Source: JABWCE01 sp964617955
Lineage (GTDB): Bacteria; Bacteroidota; Bacteroidia; NS11-12g; UBA9320
DNA length: 64,000 nt
Assembly (NCBI GenBank): GCA_964617955.1
Contig: CAZTXB010000014.1
Span: 1-64,000 of the forward strand
Direction: 5' to 3'
A model generated the notes under the pieces. The model was given only the letters and a program-made list of their open reading frames with translations. It did not search any database and was not told the origin of the DNA. Shown in pieces: positions 9,843-18,503 of this stretch (position 1 is its first letter; every line of letters starts with the position of its first letter). A program made the translations under genes and the position numbers.

Positions 9843-12800
9843 CTATTTACCTCTGAGAAGGGTAACGGTACCACTCATAGGCTTTTTACGTCCATCGTTA
9901 AGTGGTTTACCTTTAACTTGGTAATTCATGATATAGAAATAAGTTCCTTCTGGACAGTCGGCGCCATCATTCTTAACTTTTCCGTTCCATCCAAACTTGG
10001 AATCCTGACTTTCGAAAACCACCTCGCCCCAACGGTTATAGATGGTGATATCGAATTTATCAAGACCCTGTGCTTTTACTCTAAACAAATCATTTAGGCC
10101 ATCCTTTGGTTCAGGCGTAAATACGTTGTATGGAATGATTACCGCTACGAATGTTGAACAAACTTCCTGATAAGCCGTATCGGTACATCCTATGGCATTT
10201 GTAGCAATAAGCGTTACCAAATGACAACCTGTATCAGGCCACTGGTAGCATGGATCCTTTAAAATAGAGCTTCCATTCGGGTTATCCTCAAAAATCCACT
10301 CATACTTCACAGCTCCTTGAGATGCATTCACGAAACAGAAGAGTGGTGATTTGGTATCATCCACAGTAAAGTCAGCCTTCACATCCAATACAACCACATC
10401 GTGACTCACCGTGTCAAGGCACTTATGGAACTCGGGCGTGTCGTAATCAGGTATCATAGTCACCTTGTACTTACCAACATTTGTAAACCTGTAGCTGGCA
10501 AAAGTATCAGTGGTATTTACGGTATCTTCAGTTCCAAATAACCAGGTAAAACGTTTGTACAGGGTATCGGAAACTGAGCTGAAGTTTAGCAAAGTATTTG
10601 GACAAATGGTGTCGTTTGGCAAGATATCAAACTCGGCAGGAGCTACAGCTTTCACTCTGATAATCCTTCGAACCGGAATATCAAAATCAGCCGTCGTGTC
10701 AGGATAAATAACAGAGCAACGCTTGTTTGGATCTCCCTGAATATTGGCAAACTGAGTTAAATAAACATAGTATGTACCAGGATTTTTATATCTATGACCC
10801 ACCGACTTCTTAGTAGTATCTGAGTAAGTACTTAAATCACCGAAGTCCCAAATCCATTTTGGATTCCAGCCGGTAGGGTTTGGTGGATCCCAACTGTTAT
10901 TTATAAATGAAACTGAATCATTCACGCATACAACGGTATCACCAAGATGATCAAAATGTGGACGAGGACCTTCAATATGAATTTTTACACTGGTGCTGTC
11001 TTCACAACCCAGTTTGGTTCTCACTTTTAGCGTGATGGTAAAGTCTCCATTTTGAGTGTAATCGTGGGATGGGTTTTGCAATTTACTCTTGCGTTTTCCA
11101 TCTCCAAAATCCCATGTGTACTCCACAATATTGTCGCAGGGTTTTCCTTTTGCCAACAGGCATGGGTCAATCACCTTACTGGTGTCGAGGAATGAGAAAA
11201 TGTTCTTACATGGATTTGTAGAGGCATTGATAACCTTTATACCTGCCTTAACACCGGTAACATATATTTTTTGTCTGGTGGTATCCACGCATCCCATACT
11301 GTCTTTCATGGCTATACGCACTGTATAAATTCCGGGATCATCATAGTGCCATTTGAAAGGAGGCACTCCTATTCCTGTTGTTCCAAATAGGTTATTAGGA
11401 TAGGCTATACTGTCGCAATAAGGTGGTAATTTACTTTTCTTAATACTGTCGTTATGCTCATTCCAATCGATTTTCATCCTCTCGCGGTTGTTTACAAATC
11501 GGGTTGGCGTATTCCAGTAACGGGTTCCATTGAGCCAATTGAAAGGATCCTGGTAAGCAAAATAACGGATGCTATCGCGCAACACAATATCGGTATTGCC
11601 ATGACAAATGATAGAATCGGAGAACGTCCAGTTTGAGAAGAATCCAACAACCACCTCGGTATTCCGTGGTTGGAAACATCCTTCAGTATTTCTCAACTGG
11701 AAAGTTGGGAAATATCGGCTGGCCTTAGTATAAGCATGTCGGTAAACACCTGGAGTCGCAGCTAAGTTGGTGAGCTTATTTGCTCTTAAGCTATCCCCAT
11801 AGGTAGGTACTTTGCTCTTAATCATACTGTCATAAAGAATAAAACTCTTGCTTCTGATCACGCTGTCCCTATACACTTTTATTTTGCTCTTGGTCTTAGT
11901 GTAGACATACGTTTTCACATTGCTCTTGATGGCGCTGTCGCCATAAGGTGGCAATTTACTTTTCACAGTAATTATGCTGTCATCCGAAACTTTTCTCCAC
12001 CACCAGAACCATGAGAATTTGCTTCCCAAAATAAGCGGCTTAGGATTAAACAATTTCTTTTTAACGGTGCTGTCTTTGTAAATGAAACTTACAATGGTGC
12101 TGTCAAGGAAAGTAAAACTTTTAGCCTTTATCACGCTGTCTCTATAAACACGCACCCTACTCTTTGTGATTAAACTGTCACGGAAGAATGCTTTTCTACT
12201 TTTTATGGTACTATCACCAAATGGACACACCTTACTGGCAGTTTTAACTCTGTGCTTTAGAGTATCCCATCCTGCCTGACTGCTATCTCTCCAATGAAGT
12301 TTCTGAGATATAATCACTGAGTCCTTTTTGGTATAGTCGGTATAACGGTACCAGGTGTCACCAACTTTAAATCCAACGGTGGCAACGCTATCTTTCAATG
12401 TATTGACTTTGCTCTTCATGTATACCAGCATGCTGTCGCGGAAAGGAGCAATCTTACTTTTCACCACACTGTCGGCAAATGGAGCTAATTTACTTTTTAG
12501 GCGCACTAGGGTAGTCCGGCTGGTCAATGCGTCCCGATAAGGCGCTACACCATAACTAATGAGACTACCTAAACCAGTGGTATCTATACATCCTTTACCT
12601 GAACCATTTCCAAAATAGAGTGGGATTTCAGTCGATGGAATTTCCGACATAACCAGATTAAGTGCCTTAAAGGCATTTTCAAGGGCCACTCCTGCCCTCG
12701 TGACATCTGCGGCTATTGTCCATTTTCGAATAATGCCTGTTACGATGGTATCAAGTGTTTTGTAATTAAAACCGTCATACTCCAAGCGTATCACGTAACT

Positions 12801-15800
12801 ATAGAGCCACTTGTCACCTTTTTTCCAGTCTTTAATGACCCGGTCATTCCGGTTATTATTAGGTCCGGGATAAGGTTTGTAGTAATAAGTTCTTTCTTCA
12901 TAATACGAGCCCTGGTCATCGTTCCAATTCCATACCAGCTGGGTTACGCTGTCCATTTTCGGATCAACAAGTTGGAAGGTAATGGTATCGCCAACGCAAA
13001 CCGTTTTTTGGGTTCTTTCAGGAACGATCACTGTAAATCTTGAATCGAGATAAAGATACCTGAAGGCATTGTGGTACCAAGTTGTATCTATACATTCGAT
13101 GGTATCAAGTGGCGCGGCATAATCCATCCAACGGCCGTTTCCAATAATAACACCTACTGTTACCCAACCCGGATTACGGTTCTGAATTTGTCCGGCCGTG
13201 TAAGGCATCACAAATCGTGTAGGGTAAGCACCTGCAGGCTGATAGCCTGGGTGCCATGGCTGGGCTCCTGGTAAAGGTGGTGACAAGAAACCACCATGAG
13301 TTACCCAATTGTTGGTTCCTCCGGCCGAGTCGAAATTAAATTTGAGCAACCTTTGGGTACAACCCGGTTTGGTCTCCCCTACGTCAAAAATCATACCATA
13401 TGGTGGACTTGGGGGTGCATAGCATTTAATACCTTCCCACTTTAACCCTCTACCGTTTGGCGGAACCAGTGCTAATGAAATTTGTCCCTGGCTCTTGCAG
13501 CGAAGGGAATGCACTGTATCCTCATGGTATAGGGAAACGGTATTGCATTGGGCAGTATTAAAATAAAAATTCTCGCGGTGGAAGTTGGAGTCAATATAAA
13601 TACGACTTCTGGTTACAAAAGTGTCTCTTCCACCAATGATGGTATCCACACAAATGGTAGTAGGCTGCGCGTTGATGGTTCTGCCGGCGGTGATATAAAA
13701 TTGAGACCTAGAGAAGGCTGTATCGGCGATGATGCGATACTCACTAATGTTCAGAACATCATTTCCAGATTTAATAGGGTTGCTGATAGGTCTTTTGACC
13801 TTTTGTCCATTGACATAATAAATGATACTGTCAGCATCTCCGTATTTTTGGTAGAAGGTTTCAAGCGTATCTTTTTCAAGGAAGAAACGGGTTACCTTTC
13901 CAAGATCAGCATTAACCTTTTGCTTTGTTATTTTTGAATTTTCACGGACTCCCCAATTTTCAACGGTGCTGGTATCTCCCACATAAGTTCCTCCACCCGG
14001 AATGGTTCCTACCTTGTATGGACGCAATGAGTAACCATGTAAGGGTTCATCGTGCATATGCCAGAGTTTAAGATAAACAACCGGTCTGCTGCTGGTTAAG
14101 GTGTAAGTACGCCACTGGCGCTCTGGCTCCAACTGCATCTGGTCCGTCATGTTTCTCAGAGTCACCATACCATTAGGTTGGTTGGTGTAAACACCTGTTC
14201 TGATGTTTTTCACAGTAATACTATCAGGCGTTTGTAAAAACCATTTTTCATCACTTAGGGTTGGAACATAGGAGCCCATCCCTGCAATGTAGGTCGGTAC
14301 TTTTTTAATTCTGAAGGAGCCTGTAAATTTCTCCGGTGTACTCGGTTTAATGGTATCTTTTCCAAAAAATACCATGGTGGAATCCTGAGGCACAATCACC
14401 AAAGTATCGGCCGGAATCACAAAAGAATTGGCGGGATAGTAGCGAATCTTATAACAATATCTTCCTCCTTTACACAATACGGTCTTCTCAGCGGCGGTAG
14501 CGTAAAACTGACCATTGTTATAATTCTTGTACAATTGTTCCCAAGGGGTATACCAATGCACAGGCAAGCTATCTCTGCTAAAATTACAGTTAAGCCCTAC
14601 GTTTTTATTTTTTCTTGTATCAGTGGTACACTTAGGAGCGTAGTTATCTCCAAAGGTCCACAATCTTAAAGCATGTTCCTTATGTCTTTGGCGGGCAGGA
14701 GGGAAAACCGATGGGATAGCAGTTTGATCACCGGGCCATCTGAAGGCATATTCTTTTACCTTGCTAAAAATGATTGTATCCTTCCCTGAAATGATTGGAT
14801 TAATAATTGCCTTCCTGACCTTCTTACCATTGATATAATAAATGATACTGTCTTTTTCGTTGGCTGTTAAGCTCAATGTTTCAAGCGTATCCTTATCCAG
14901 GTATAAAATAGTTGTGATCCCATATTTACCCTGATAGGTTCCGAAAGGTTGTATGGTGTCAAGTGTTAATGGCTTCTCCCAATAGCCCACCTTATTTCGG
15001 CTGGCTGAGGTAAAATAAGTAAACACCCTTGAACTGTCTTCAAACACAGGAACATCGTCCACATGATAAAAACTCGAGTTGTTTACAAAATGTACCGAGT
15101 CGCGGATTACGCATTGGTATTTTTCATCTTCCTTAACCCTGTTAAAGGGTATCTCAATCGTAGAAGTAGGTCCTATTTTTGTGATGGTATCAAATACCGT
15201 CACATTGCAAGGCCCGCTTCTGATATTTACCGAAGCCATCCAGGGTCCTAACGGATAGTTATGTGCAGCTTTTATTAAAGTTCTGTTGTTGAAGTTTGCA
15301 GGACCTGCTGGCGGCCGTCCAAAATTCCACAAGAAATTACTTGAGCTAATCGGCTGCAAGGTATTTCTGTCCACAGCTGTATATTCAACCAAAGGGGTGC
15401 TCGAGCAAGAAGAATCCGGGTCGGCTATGATTTTAACATTCAAAATAGAGATGGTTGCAGCCGCCTTAAAAGTGAACGAATCGACACAACCATGAATGGT
15501 GGTAACTGTTAATTTCCCATTGAAAACATAGGTGCCACTGGGCATCCCCGTGACATTATACGTATGTGTGTGAACCCCGTTACCGGTTGGTCCCATCCAC
15601 CATTGTGTATTAATACCCAAGCTACCGCTTCCTGTGATAATGTTGTTAAATGACCCCGGGAATCCATAGTTCCAAACGAAAGATTTAATGGAAGATAAAG
15701 GCGTAAATGCAGGTGTTAAGTTTCTGATGGTAGCTACCGATTGAATACAAGCATTGGGTCCTGAGGCAGTGAAGTTTACCCCTATTTTAGGAAACACCCT

Positions 15801-16409
15801 AATGAAGGTGTCGTATTTGACCTTGGTTATACAGCCATTTGAATCTTCCGACTCTATGGTTAAATCGAAATATCCTCCAGCCGGATCTATCACGCTATGG
15901 CAGATGGTATCGCCACCTTTTGGATTGGTGAGAACGTAAAGCGCGCCATCACTAAAAAGATATTTTGTTTTTAGAATTTTGCCGGGATTGGCAGCTTTAG
16001 TGCTGTCGATAAAGCAAAATTTATTTCCTAGGAAACATTGATTTTTATTGTGGAGTGGGCGGGTAAATACACGTGGACTTGCCTTAATCACTATATCGAA
16101 AGAGCCCGTACATTTTACGCCGGTTACGCTATTGGTAAAAGTGTAGGTAACGGTATAAGTACCTGCTTTGGAATAGGCATAAAAAGGATCGCGTTGCGTG
16201 GAAGTTCCTCCATTTCCAAAATCCCAGGCATAGACATCCTTTCCAGGCGAATTGGCCACAAAAAATATGGGTGAGTTTTCGCAATTTGAACTTTTTGTTT
16301 TATCCCAGAATGGATTACAGGCTTGGCCCTGACTGAACTTTGAACCTGTAATTAAAAGCAGCAACATGCCGATTTTCAATAACGCTGAGATGGTTTTGTT
16401 TTTTCTCAT
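9843..16409 (-). CDS. Giant T9SS-secreted PKD-repeat surface protein (2188 aa)
   Basis: Residues 1-28 are a signal peptide. A PKD domain follows (YAWDFGNGGTSTQRDPF, about 60-105). The middle of the protein is rich in Thr/Asp/Tyr and carries two related 40-residue segments (about 499-543 and 842-883). Residues about 1300-1545 form an unusual array of SK-x3-Y/F-x-DS repeats. Further PKD domains follow near 1770 (YTWDFGDGKRKSK), 1850 (WIWDFGDLSTYSD) and about 1950-2090. The last 90 residues are a gliding-motility-associated C-terminal domain (NVFTPEPKDGLNDLF ... NRWGEVVFES ... GTVTLLRGK), the T9SS type-B sorting domain. Predicted to be exported by T9SS and held on or released from the cell surface as an adhesin; ligand unknown. 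It lies 85 bases downstream of the anti-sigma-like gene and ends at a strong terminator. Confidence 0.88.
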   Translation of the reverse strand: MRKNKTISALLKIGMLLLLITGSKFSQGQACNPFWDKTKSSNCENSPIFFVANSPGKDVYAWDFGNGGTSTQRDPFYAYSKAGTYTVTYTFTNSVTGVKCTGSFDIVIKASPRVFTRPLHNKNQCFLGNKFCFIDSTKAANPGKILKTKYLFSDGALYVLTNPKGGDTICHSVIDPAGGYFDLTIESEDSNGCITKVKYDTFIRVFPKIGVNFTASGPNACIQSVATIRNLTPAFTPLSSIKSFVWNYGFPGSFNNIITGSGSLGINTQWWMGPTGNGVHTHTYNVTGMPSGTYVFNGKLTVTTIHGCVDSFTFKAAATISILNVKIIADPDSSCSSTPLVEYTAVDRNTLQPISSSNFLWNFGRPPAGPANFNNRTLIKAAHNYPLGPWMASVNIRSGPCNVTVFDTITKIGPTSTIEIPFNRVKEDEKYQCVIRDSVHFVNNSSFYHVDDVPVFEDSSRVFTYFTSASRNKVGYWEKPLTLDTIQPFGTYQGKYGITTILYLDKDTLETLSLTANEKDSIIYYINGKKVRKAIINPIISGKDTIIFSKVKEYAFRWPGDQTAIPSVFPPARQRHKEHALRLWTFGDNYAPKCTTDTRKNKNVGLNCNFSRDSLPVHWYTPWEQLYKNYNNGQFYATAAEKTVLCKGGRYCYKIRYYPANSFVIPADTLVIVPQDSTMVFFGKDTIKPSTPEKFTGSFRIKKVPTYIAGMGSYVPTLSDEKWFLQTPDSITVKNIRTGVYTNQPNGMVTLRNMTDQMQLEPERQWRTYTLTSSRPVVYLKLWHMHDEPLHGYSLRPYKVGTIPGGGTYVGDTSTVENWGVRENSKITKQKVNADLGKVTRFFLEKDTLETFYQKYGDADSIIYYVNGQKVKRPISNPIKSGNDVLNISEYRIIADTAFSRSQFYITAGRTINAQPTTICVDTIIGGRDTFVTRSRIYIDSNFHRENFYFNTAQCNTVSLYHEDTVHSLRCKSQGQISLALVPPNGRGLKWEGIKCYAPPSPPYGMIFDVGETKPGCTQRLLKFNFDSAGGTNNWVTHGGFLSPPLPGAQPWHPGYQPAGAYPTRFVMPYTAGQIQNRNPGWVTVGVIIGNGRWMDYAAPLDTIECIDTTWYHNAFRYLYLDSRFTVIVPERTQKTVCVGDTITFQLVDPKMDSVTQLVWNWNDDQGSYYEERTYYYKPYPGPNNNRNDRVIKDWKKGDKWLYSYVIRLEYDGFNYKTLDTIVTGIIRKWTIAADVTRAGVALENAFKALNLVMSEIPSTEIPLYFGNGSGKGCIDTTGLGSLISYGVAPYRDALTSRTTLVRLKSKLAPFADSVVKSKIAPFRDSMLVYMKSKVNTLKDSVATVGFKVGDTWYRYTDYTKKDSVIISQKLHWRDSSQAGWDTLKHRVKTASKVCPFGDSTIKSRKAFFRDSLITKSRVRVYRDSVIKAKSFTFLDSTIVSFIYKDSTVKKKLFNPKPLILGSKFSWFWWWRKVSDDSIITVKSKLPPYGDSAIKSNVKTYVYTKTKSKIKVYRDSVIRSKSFILYDSMIKSKVPTYGDSLRANKLTNLAATPGVYRHAYTKASRYFPTFQLRNTEGCFQPRNTEVVVGFFSNWTFSDSIICHGNTDIVLRDSIRYFAYQDPFNWLNGTRYWNTPTRFVNNRERMKIDWNEHNDSIKKSKLPPYCDSIAYPNNLFGTTGIGVPPFKWHYDDPGIYTVRIAMKDSMGCVDTTRQKIYVTGVKAGIKVINASTNPCKNIFSFLDTSKVIDPCLLAKGKPCDNIVEYTWDFGDGKRKSKLQNPSHDYTQNGDFTITLKVRTKLGCEDSTSVKIHIEGPRPHFDHLGDTVVCVNDSVSFINNSWDPPNPTGWNPKWIWDFGDLSTYSDTTKKSVGHRYKNPGTYYVYLTQFANIQGDPNKRCSVIYPDTTADFDIPVRRIIRVKAVAPAEFDILPNDTICPNTLLNFSSVSDTLYKRFTWLFGTEDTVNTTDTFASYRFTNVGKYKVTMIPDYDTPEFHKCLDTVSHDVVVLDVKADFTVDDTKSPLFCFVNASQGAVKYEWIFEDNPNGSSILKDPCYQWPDTGCHLVTLIATNAIGCTDTAYQEVCSTFVAVIIPYNVFTPEPKDGLNDLFRVKAQGLDKFDITIYNRWGEVVFESQDSKFGWNGKVKNDGADCPEGTYFYIMNYQVKGKPLNDGRKKPMSGTVTLLRGK
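11770..12520 (-). repeat. Protein-level SK-x3-Y-x-DS repeat array in the giant adhesin
   Basis: The coded protein shows roughly 16 degenerate units of about 14-16 residues, consensus [KR]-S-[KR]-x3-[YF]-x-D-S-x-[IV]. Examples are KLAPFADSVV, KIAPFRDSML, RVRVYRDSVI, KLPPYGDSAI, KIKVYRDSVI and KVPTYGDSLR. One more unit lies outside (KLPPYCDSIA, near 11410). It is unlike the PKD domains on either side. Confidence 0.7.
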
Positions 16410-16435
16410 AATTTGTATTTTAAATATGTCTTAAA

Positions 16436-16457
16436 GGGCTTCCTTTTAAAACAGCCC
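16436..16457 (-). terminator. Weak intra-operon hairpin, possible attenuator
   Basis: GGGCT/AGCCC stem of 5 bp with a 12-nt loop, between the anti-sigma-like gene and the adhesin. In the minus-strand transcript it is followed by only three Ts. It may lower read-through into the adhesin; this is inference only. Confidence 0.25.
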
Positions 16458-16494
16458 GCTATTTTACGATTTTTATTTTAATTATCAATAGGCC

Positions 16495-17334
16495 TTACAA
16501 CAAAGTAAGTCCCCTCATGTCTCTTCTTTTAAACCCACTTTTCAGTTCATATCCGTATTTTACAAGGTAATACCCTCGTTCACAAGGCTGTCCTGTTGTC
16601 ATATCTTTTCCGTCCCATCCTTTATTTTTATCAAAGCTTTCAAAAACTTTTTTGCCGTTGCTTGTAAAGATTTGAAGGTAAAATGATTTTTCATTTTCTA
16701 CCTCAATTTTGAAAAAATCATTCTGCCCATCCCCATCCGGTGTAAACACATTAGGAGGTTCAACGAAGGCAATAGGTTGCGAATTTTCTTCCTTTTCTTC
16801 AACTTTCCCGGCAGGTTCTTCAATAATTTTGGTTTTTGGTGCAGGAATTGGCGTTGTTTCAGTCTCAACAACCGTGTTAGGATCATTGAATTTCGATTGA
16901 GGAATTCTTTCAGGTTCAGGCGTTTCGTCAACAATATACATTTCAACCATCGGAAGACTATCGTGCGATTGAGTGGCTTTTTGTATTAAAGATGGGTTGT
17001 TTGAGACGGTATTATCGGCTAGTTCAATTTCAAAAGTATCCTTGTCTGCCGCAACCGCAGTTACTGAATCGGGTTTTCTGTCGATGGGTGGCTTGGCTTC
17101 ATTGCTTTGTAAGTACCTATAGCTTATAAACCCTAGGCCGCCCAGAGCAAGCATGCCGGCTATCACTTTCGCAAATAAGAATTTAGATATGGCAATTTTT
17201 GCAGTTGACACAGCACCTGCACTTATGGAAGAACCCACTGATTCCCATACCCCTTCGGGTACTGGCATTTTTGTACCTTCAACAGCCTGCTTGAGCATCT
17301 GGTCGAAGGGGTGGTTGAGTTCCTGGTTTTCCAT
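16495..17334 (-). CDS. Anti-sigma-like membrane protein with C-terminal T9SS type-B (CHU_C) domain
   Basis: 279 residues. Residues 1-45 are a soluble N-terminus (NHPFDQMLKQAVEGTKMPVPEGVWESV) of the kind seen in Bacteroidota anti-sigma-like proteins. One membrane segment follows (about 48-72, FLFAKVIAGMLALGGLGFISYRY). Next is an acidic, Pro-rich periplasmic linker. The last 85 residues match the gliding-motility-associated C-terminal domain (NVFTPDGDGQNDFF ... GWDGKDMTTGQPCERGYY). There is no cleavable signal peptide, so the T9SS-like domain sits on a membrane-anchored protein instead of a secreted one. It starts 3 bases after the ECF sigma gene, which strongly implies co-translation and that it binds that sigma factor. 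The anti-sigma role is inferred. Confidence 0.75.
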   Translation of the reverse strand: MENQELNHPFDQMLKQAVEGTKMPVPEGVWESVGSSISAGAVSTAKIAISKFLFAKVIAGMLALGGLGFISYRYLQSNEAKPPIDRKPDSVTAVAADKDTFEIELADNTVSNNPSLIQKATQSHDSLPMVEMYIVDETPEPERIPQSKFNDPNTVVETETTPIPAPKTKIIEEPAGKVEEKEENSQPIAFVEPPNVFTPDGDGQNDFFKIEVENEKSFYLQIFTSNGKKVFESFDKNKGWDGKDMTTGQPCERGYYLVKYGYELKSGFKRRDMRGLTLL

Positions 17335-17337
17335 TTT

Positions 17338-17877
17338 TTAAAAATTATCCTTTAGCATTCTTTGTAACATTTGCCTTCCCTTATGCAGTTGCGTTTTAGA
17401 AGTACTTTCCGAAATTCCAAGCTTTTCGGAAATTTCCTTATGACTGTATCCTTCAATGATAAAAAGATTGATGGCAGTGCGGTATCCAAGTGGTAATTTT
17501 TGAATCAGATCCATCAATTTTTTCGCATCATGTCGGTCAAATTGAATGGTTTCAGAACTTAAATCGTGGACTTCTTCTACATCAACTGTGGTCGGCTGCC
17601 TAAGTTCTTTTCTGATATATTCCAACGAGTGGTTAATAAAAATTCGCTTCAGCCAGCCTTCAAATGATCCTTCAAATTTAAACTCTGACAATTTAGTAAA
17701 AGCTTTGATGAAGCCTTCCTGAAGCAAGTCTTTGGCCTGATCGGCATCTTTTGAATACCTGTAACAAATCGCATACATGGTAGGGGCAAATATGTCAAAT
17801 AACGCTTTTTGTGACTTTGGATTCTGAGCAATGCATCCTTGTATCAGCAGTATATTCCTCTCTTCGGATTGCAGCAT
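17338..17877 (-). CDS. ECF-type RNA polymerase sigma factor
   Basis: 179 residues with the two ECF domains. Sigma-2 is at about 20-90 (YAICYRYSKDADQAKDLLQE, then FEGWLKRIFINHSLEYIRKE). Sigma-4 is at about 120-175 with helix-turn-helix GYSHKEISEKLGISESTSKT. It directs RNA polymerase to a dedicated promoter set. It is the first gene of a minus-strand cluster with the anti-sigma-like protein 3 bases downstream and the giant adhesin beyond, so the adhesin is a likely target or co-transcribed gene. ATG start at 17877. Confidence 0.92.
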   Translation of the reverse strand: MLQSEERNILLIQGCIAQNPKSQKALFDIFAPTMYAICYRYSKDADQAKDLLQEGFIKAFTKLSEFKFEGSFEGWLKRIFINHSLEYIRKELRQPTTVDVEEVHDLSSETIQFDRHDAKKLMDLIQKLPLGYRTAINLFIIEGYSHKEISEKLGISESTSKTQLHKGRQMLQRMLKDNF

Positions 17878-17952
17878 AGTTTCTCATTGAAGTTCTTTAA
17901 GTCACCCTGTAAGGATGAAATAATTATTGACATGGTTGCCTAATGAATAAAA

Positions 17953-18414
17953 TTATTCGGATAATTTTTTTACCCCATAATTTTTAGAATAATATTCGGC
18001 CAGCATTTCGGCGTAATAACCTGTGCTTTCTACTGCTTCTATTACTTCAGCCTCTGTGAGTCCGGCAACAATTCGCTTGTACTTAATCGCCAAAACATTG
18101 TCTTGACGGTTTACAATGATGGAGGCCTGGTAAAGGTGAAAATTCATATGCAGCAATTCCTCATAAAATTGAAACAGTCTGGAGGCTTCGGGCAATTCGG
18201 TAATGGGTGCTATAACCTGAAAGGTATTAACCGCATGCTCGGTTCCGGTGTAGTTCCAGTCGGAGTTTATGCTCGGCTTCCAAACATCTATAAATATACA
18301 AATGGCTCCTCTGAATAACTGCCATTGGCCTGTTTCTTCGCCTCTGGTTTCTTCCGGCGTCAATCCCATTTTTTGGATTGCAGATTCAATAATTTGGGTG
18401 TAATTGTCTGACAT
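17953..18414 (-). CDS. YbjN-domain / type III chaperone-like small protein
   Basis: About 153 residues from ATG 18414; a TTG four codons upstream is less likely. Cytoplasmic alpha/beta protein: a helical start (YTQIIESAIQKMGLTPEE), alternating strands with an LFRGAICIFIDVW segment, and helices at the end. The fold signature resembles the YbjN/CesT-like families, which bind partner proteins. No catalytic motif is seen and the partner is unknown. It is a single gene between the exported beta-helix protein and the sigma factor cluster. Confidence 0.55.
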   Translation of the reverse strand: MSDNYTQIIESAIQKMGLTPEETRGEETGQWQLFRGAICIFIDVWKPSINSDWNYTGTEHAVNTFQVIAPITELPEASRLFQFYEELLHMNFHLYQASIIVNRQDNVLAIKYKRIVAGLTEAEVIEAVESTGYYAEMLAEYYSKNYGVKKLSE

Positions 18415-18503
18415 AAAAGAGCGCAAAAATAAATTAATTTTTTATTCTACTTTATAAATGCCAAAATATCAAAGGAATCGAGATTTCAATCCGGTTAAAT
18501 TGT

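Noticed and set aside
13548..13937. 129-codon plus-strand frame
   Set aside because: Antisense shadow of the giant adhesin gene.
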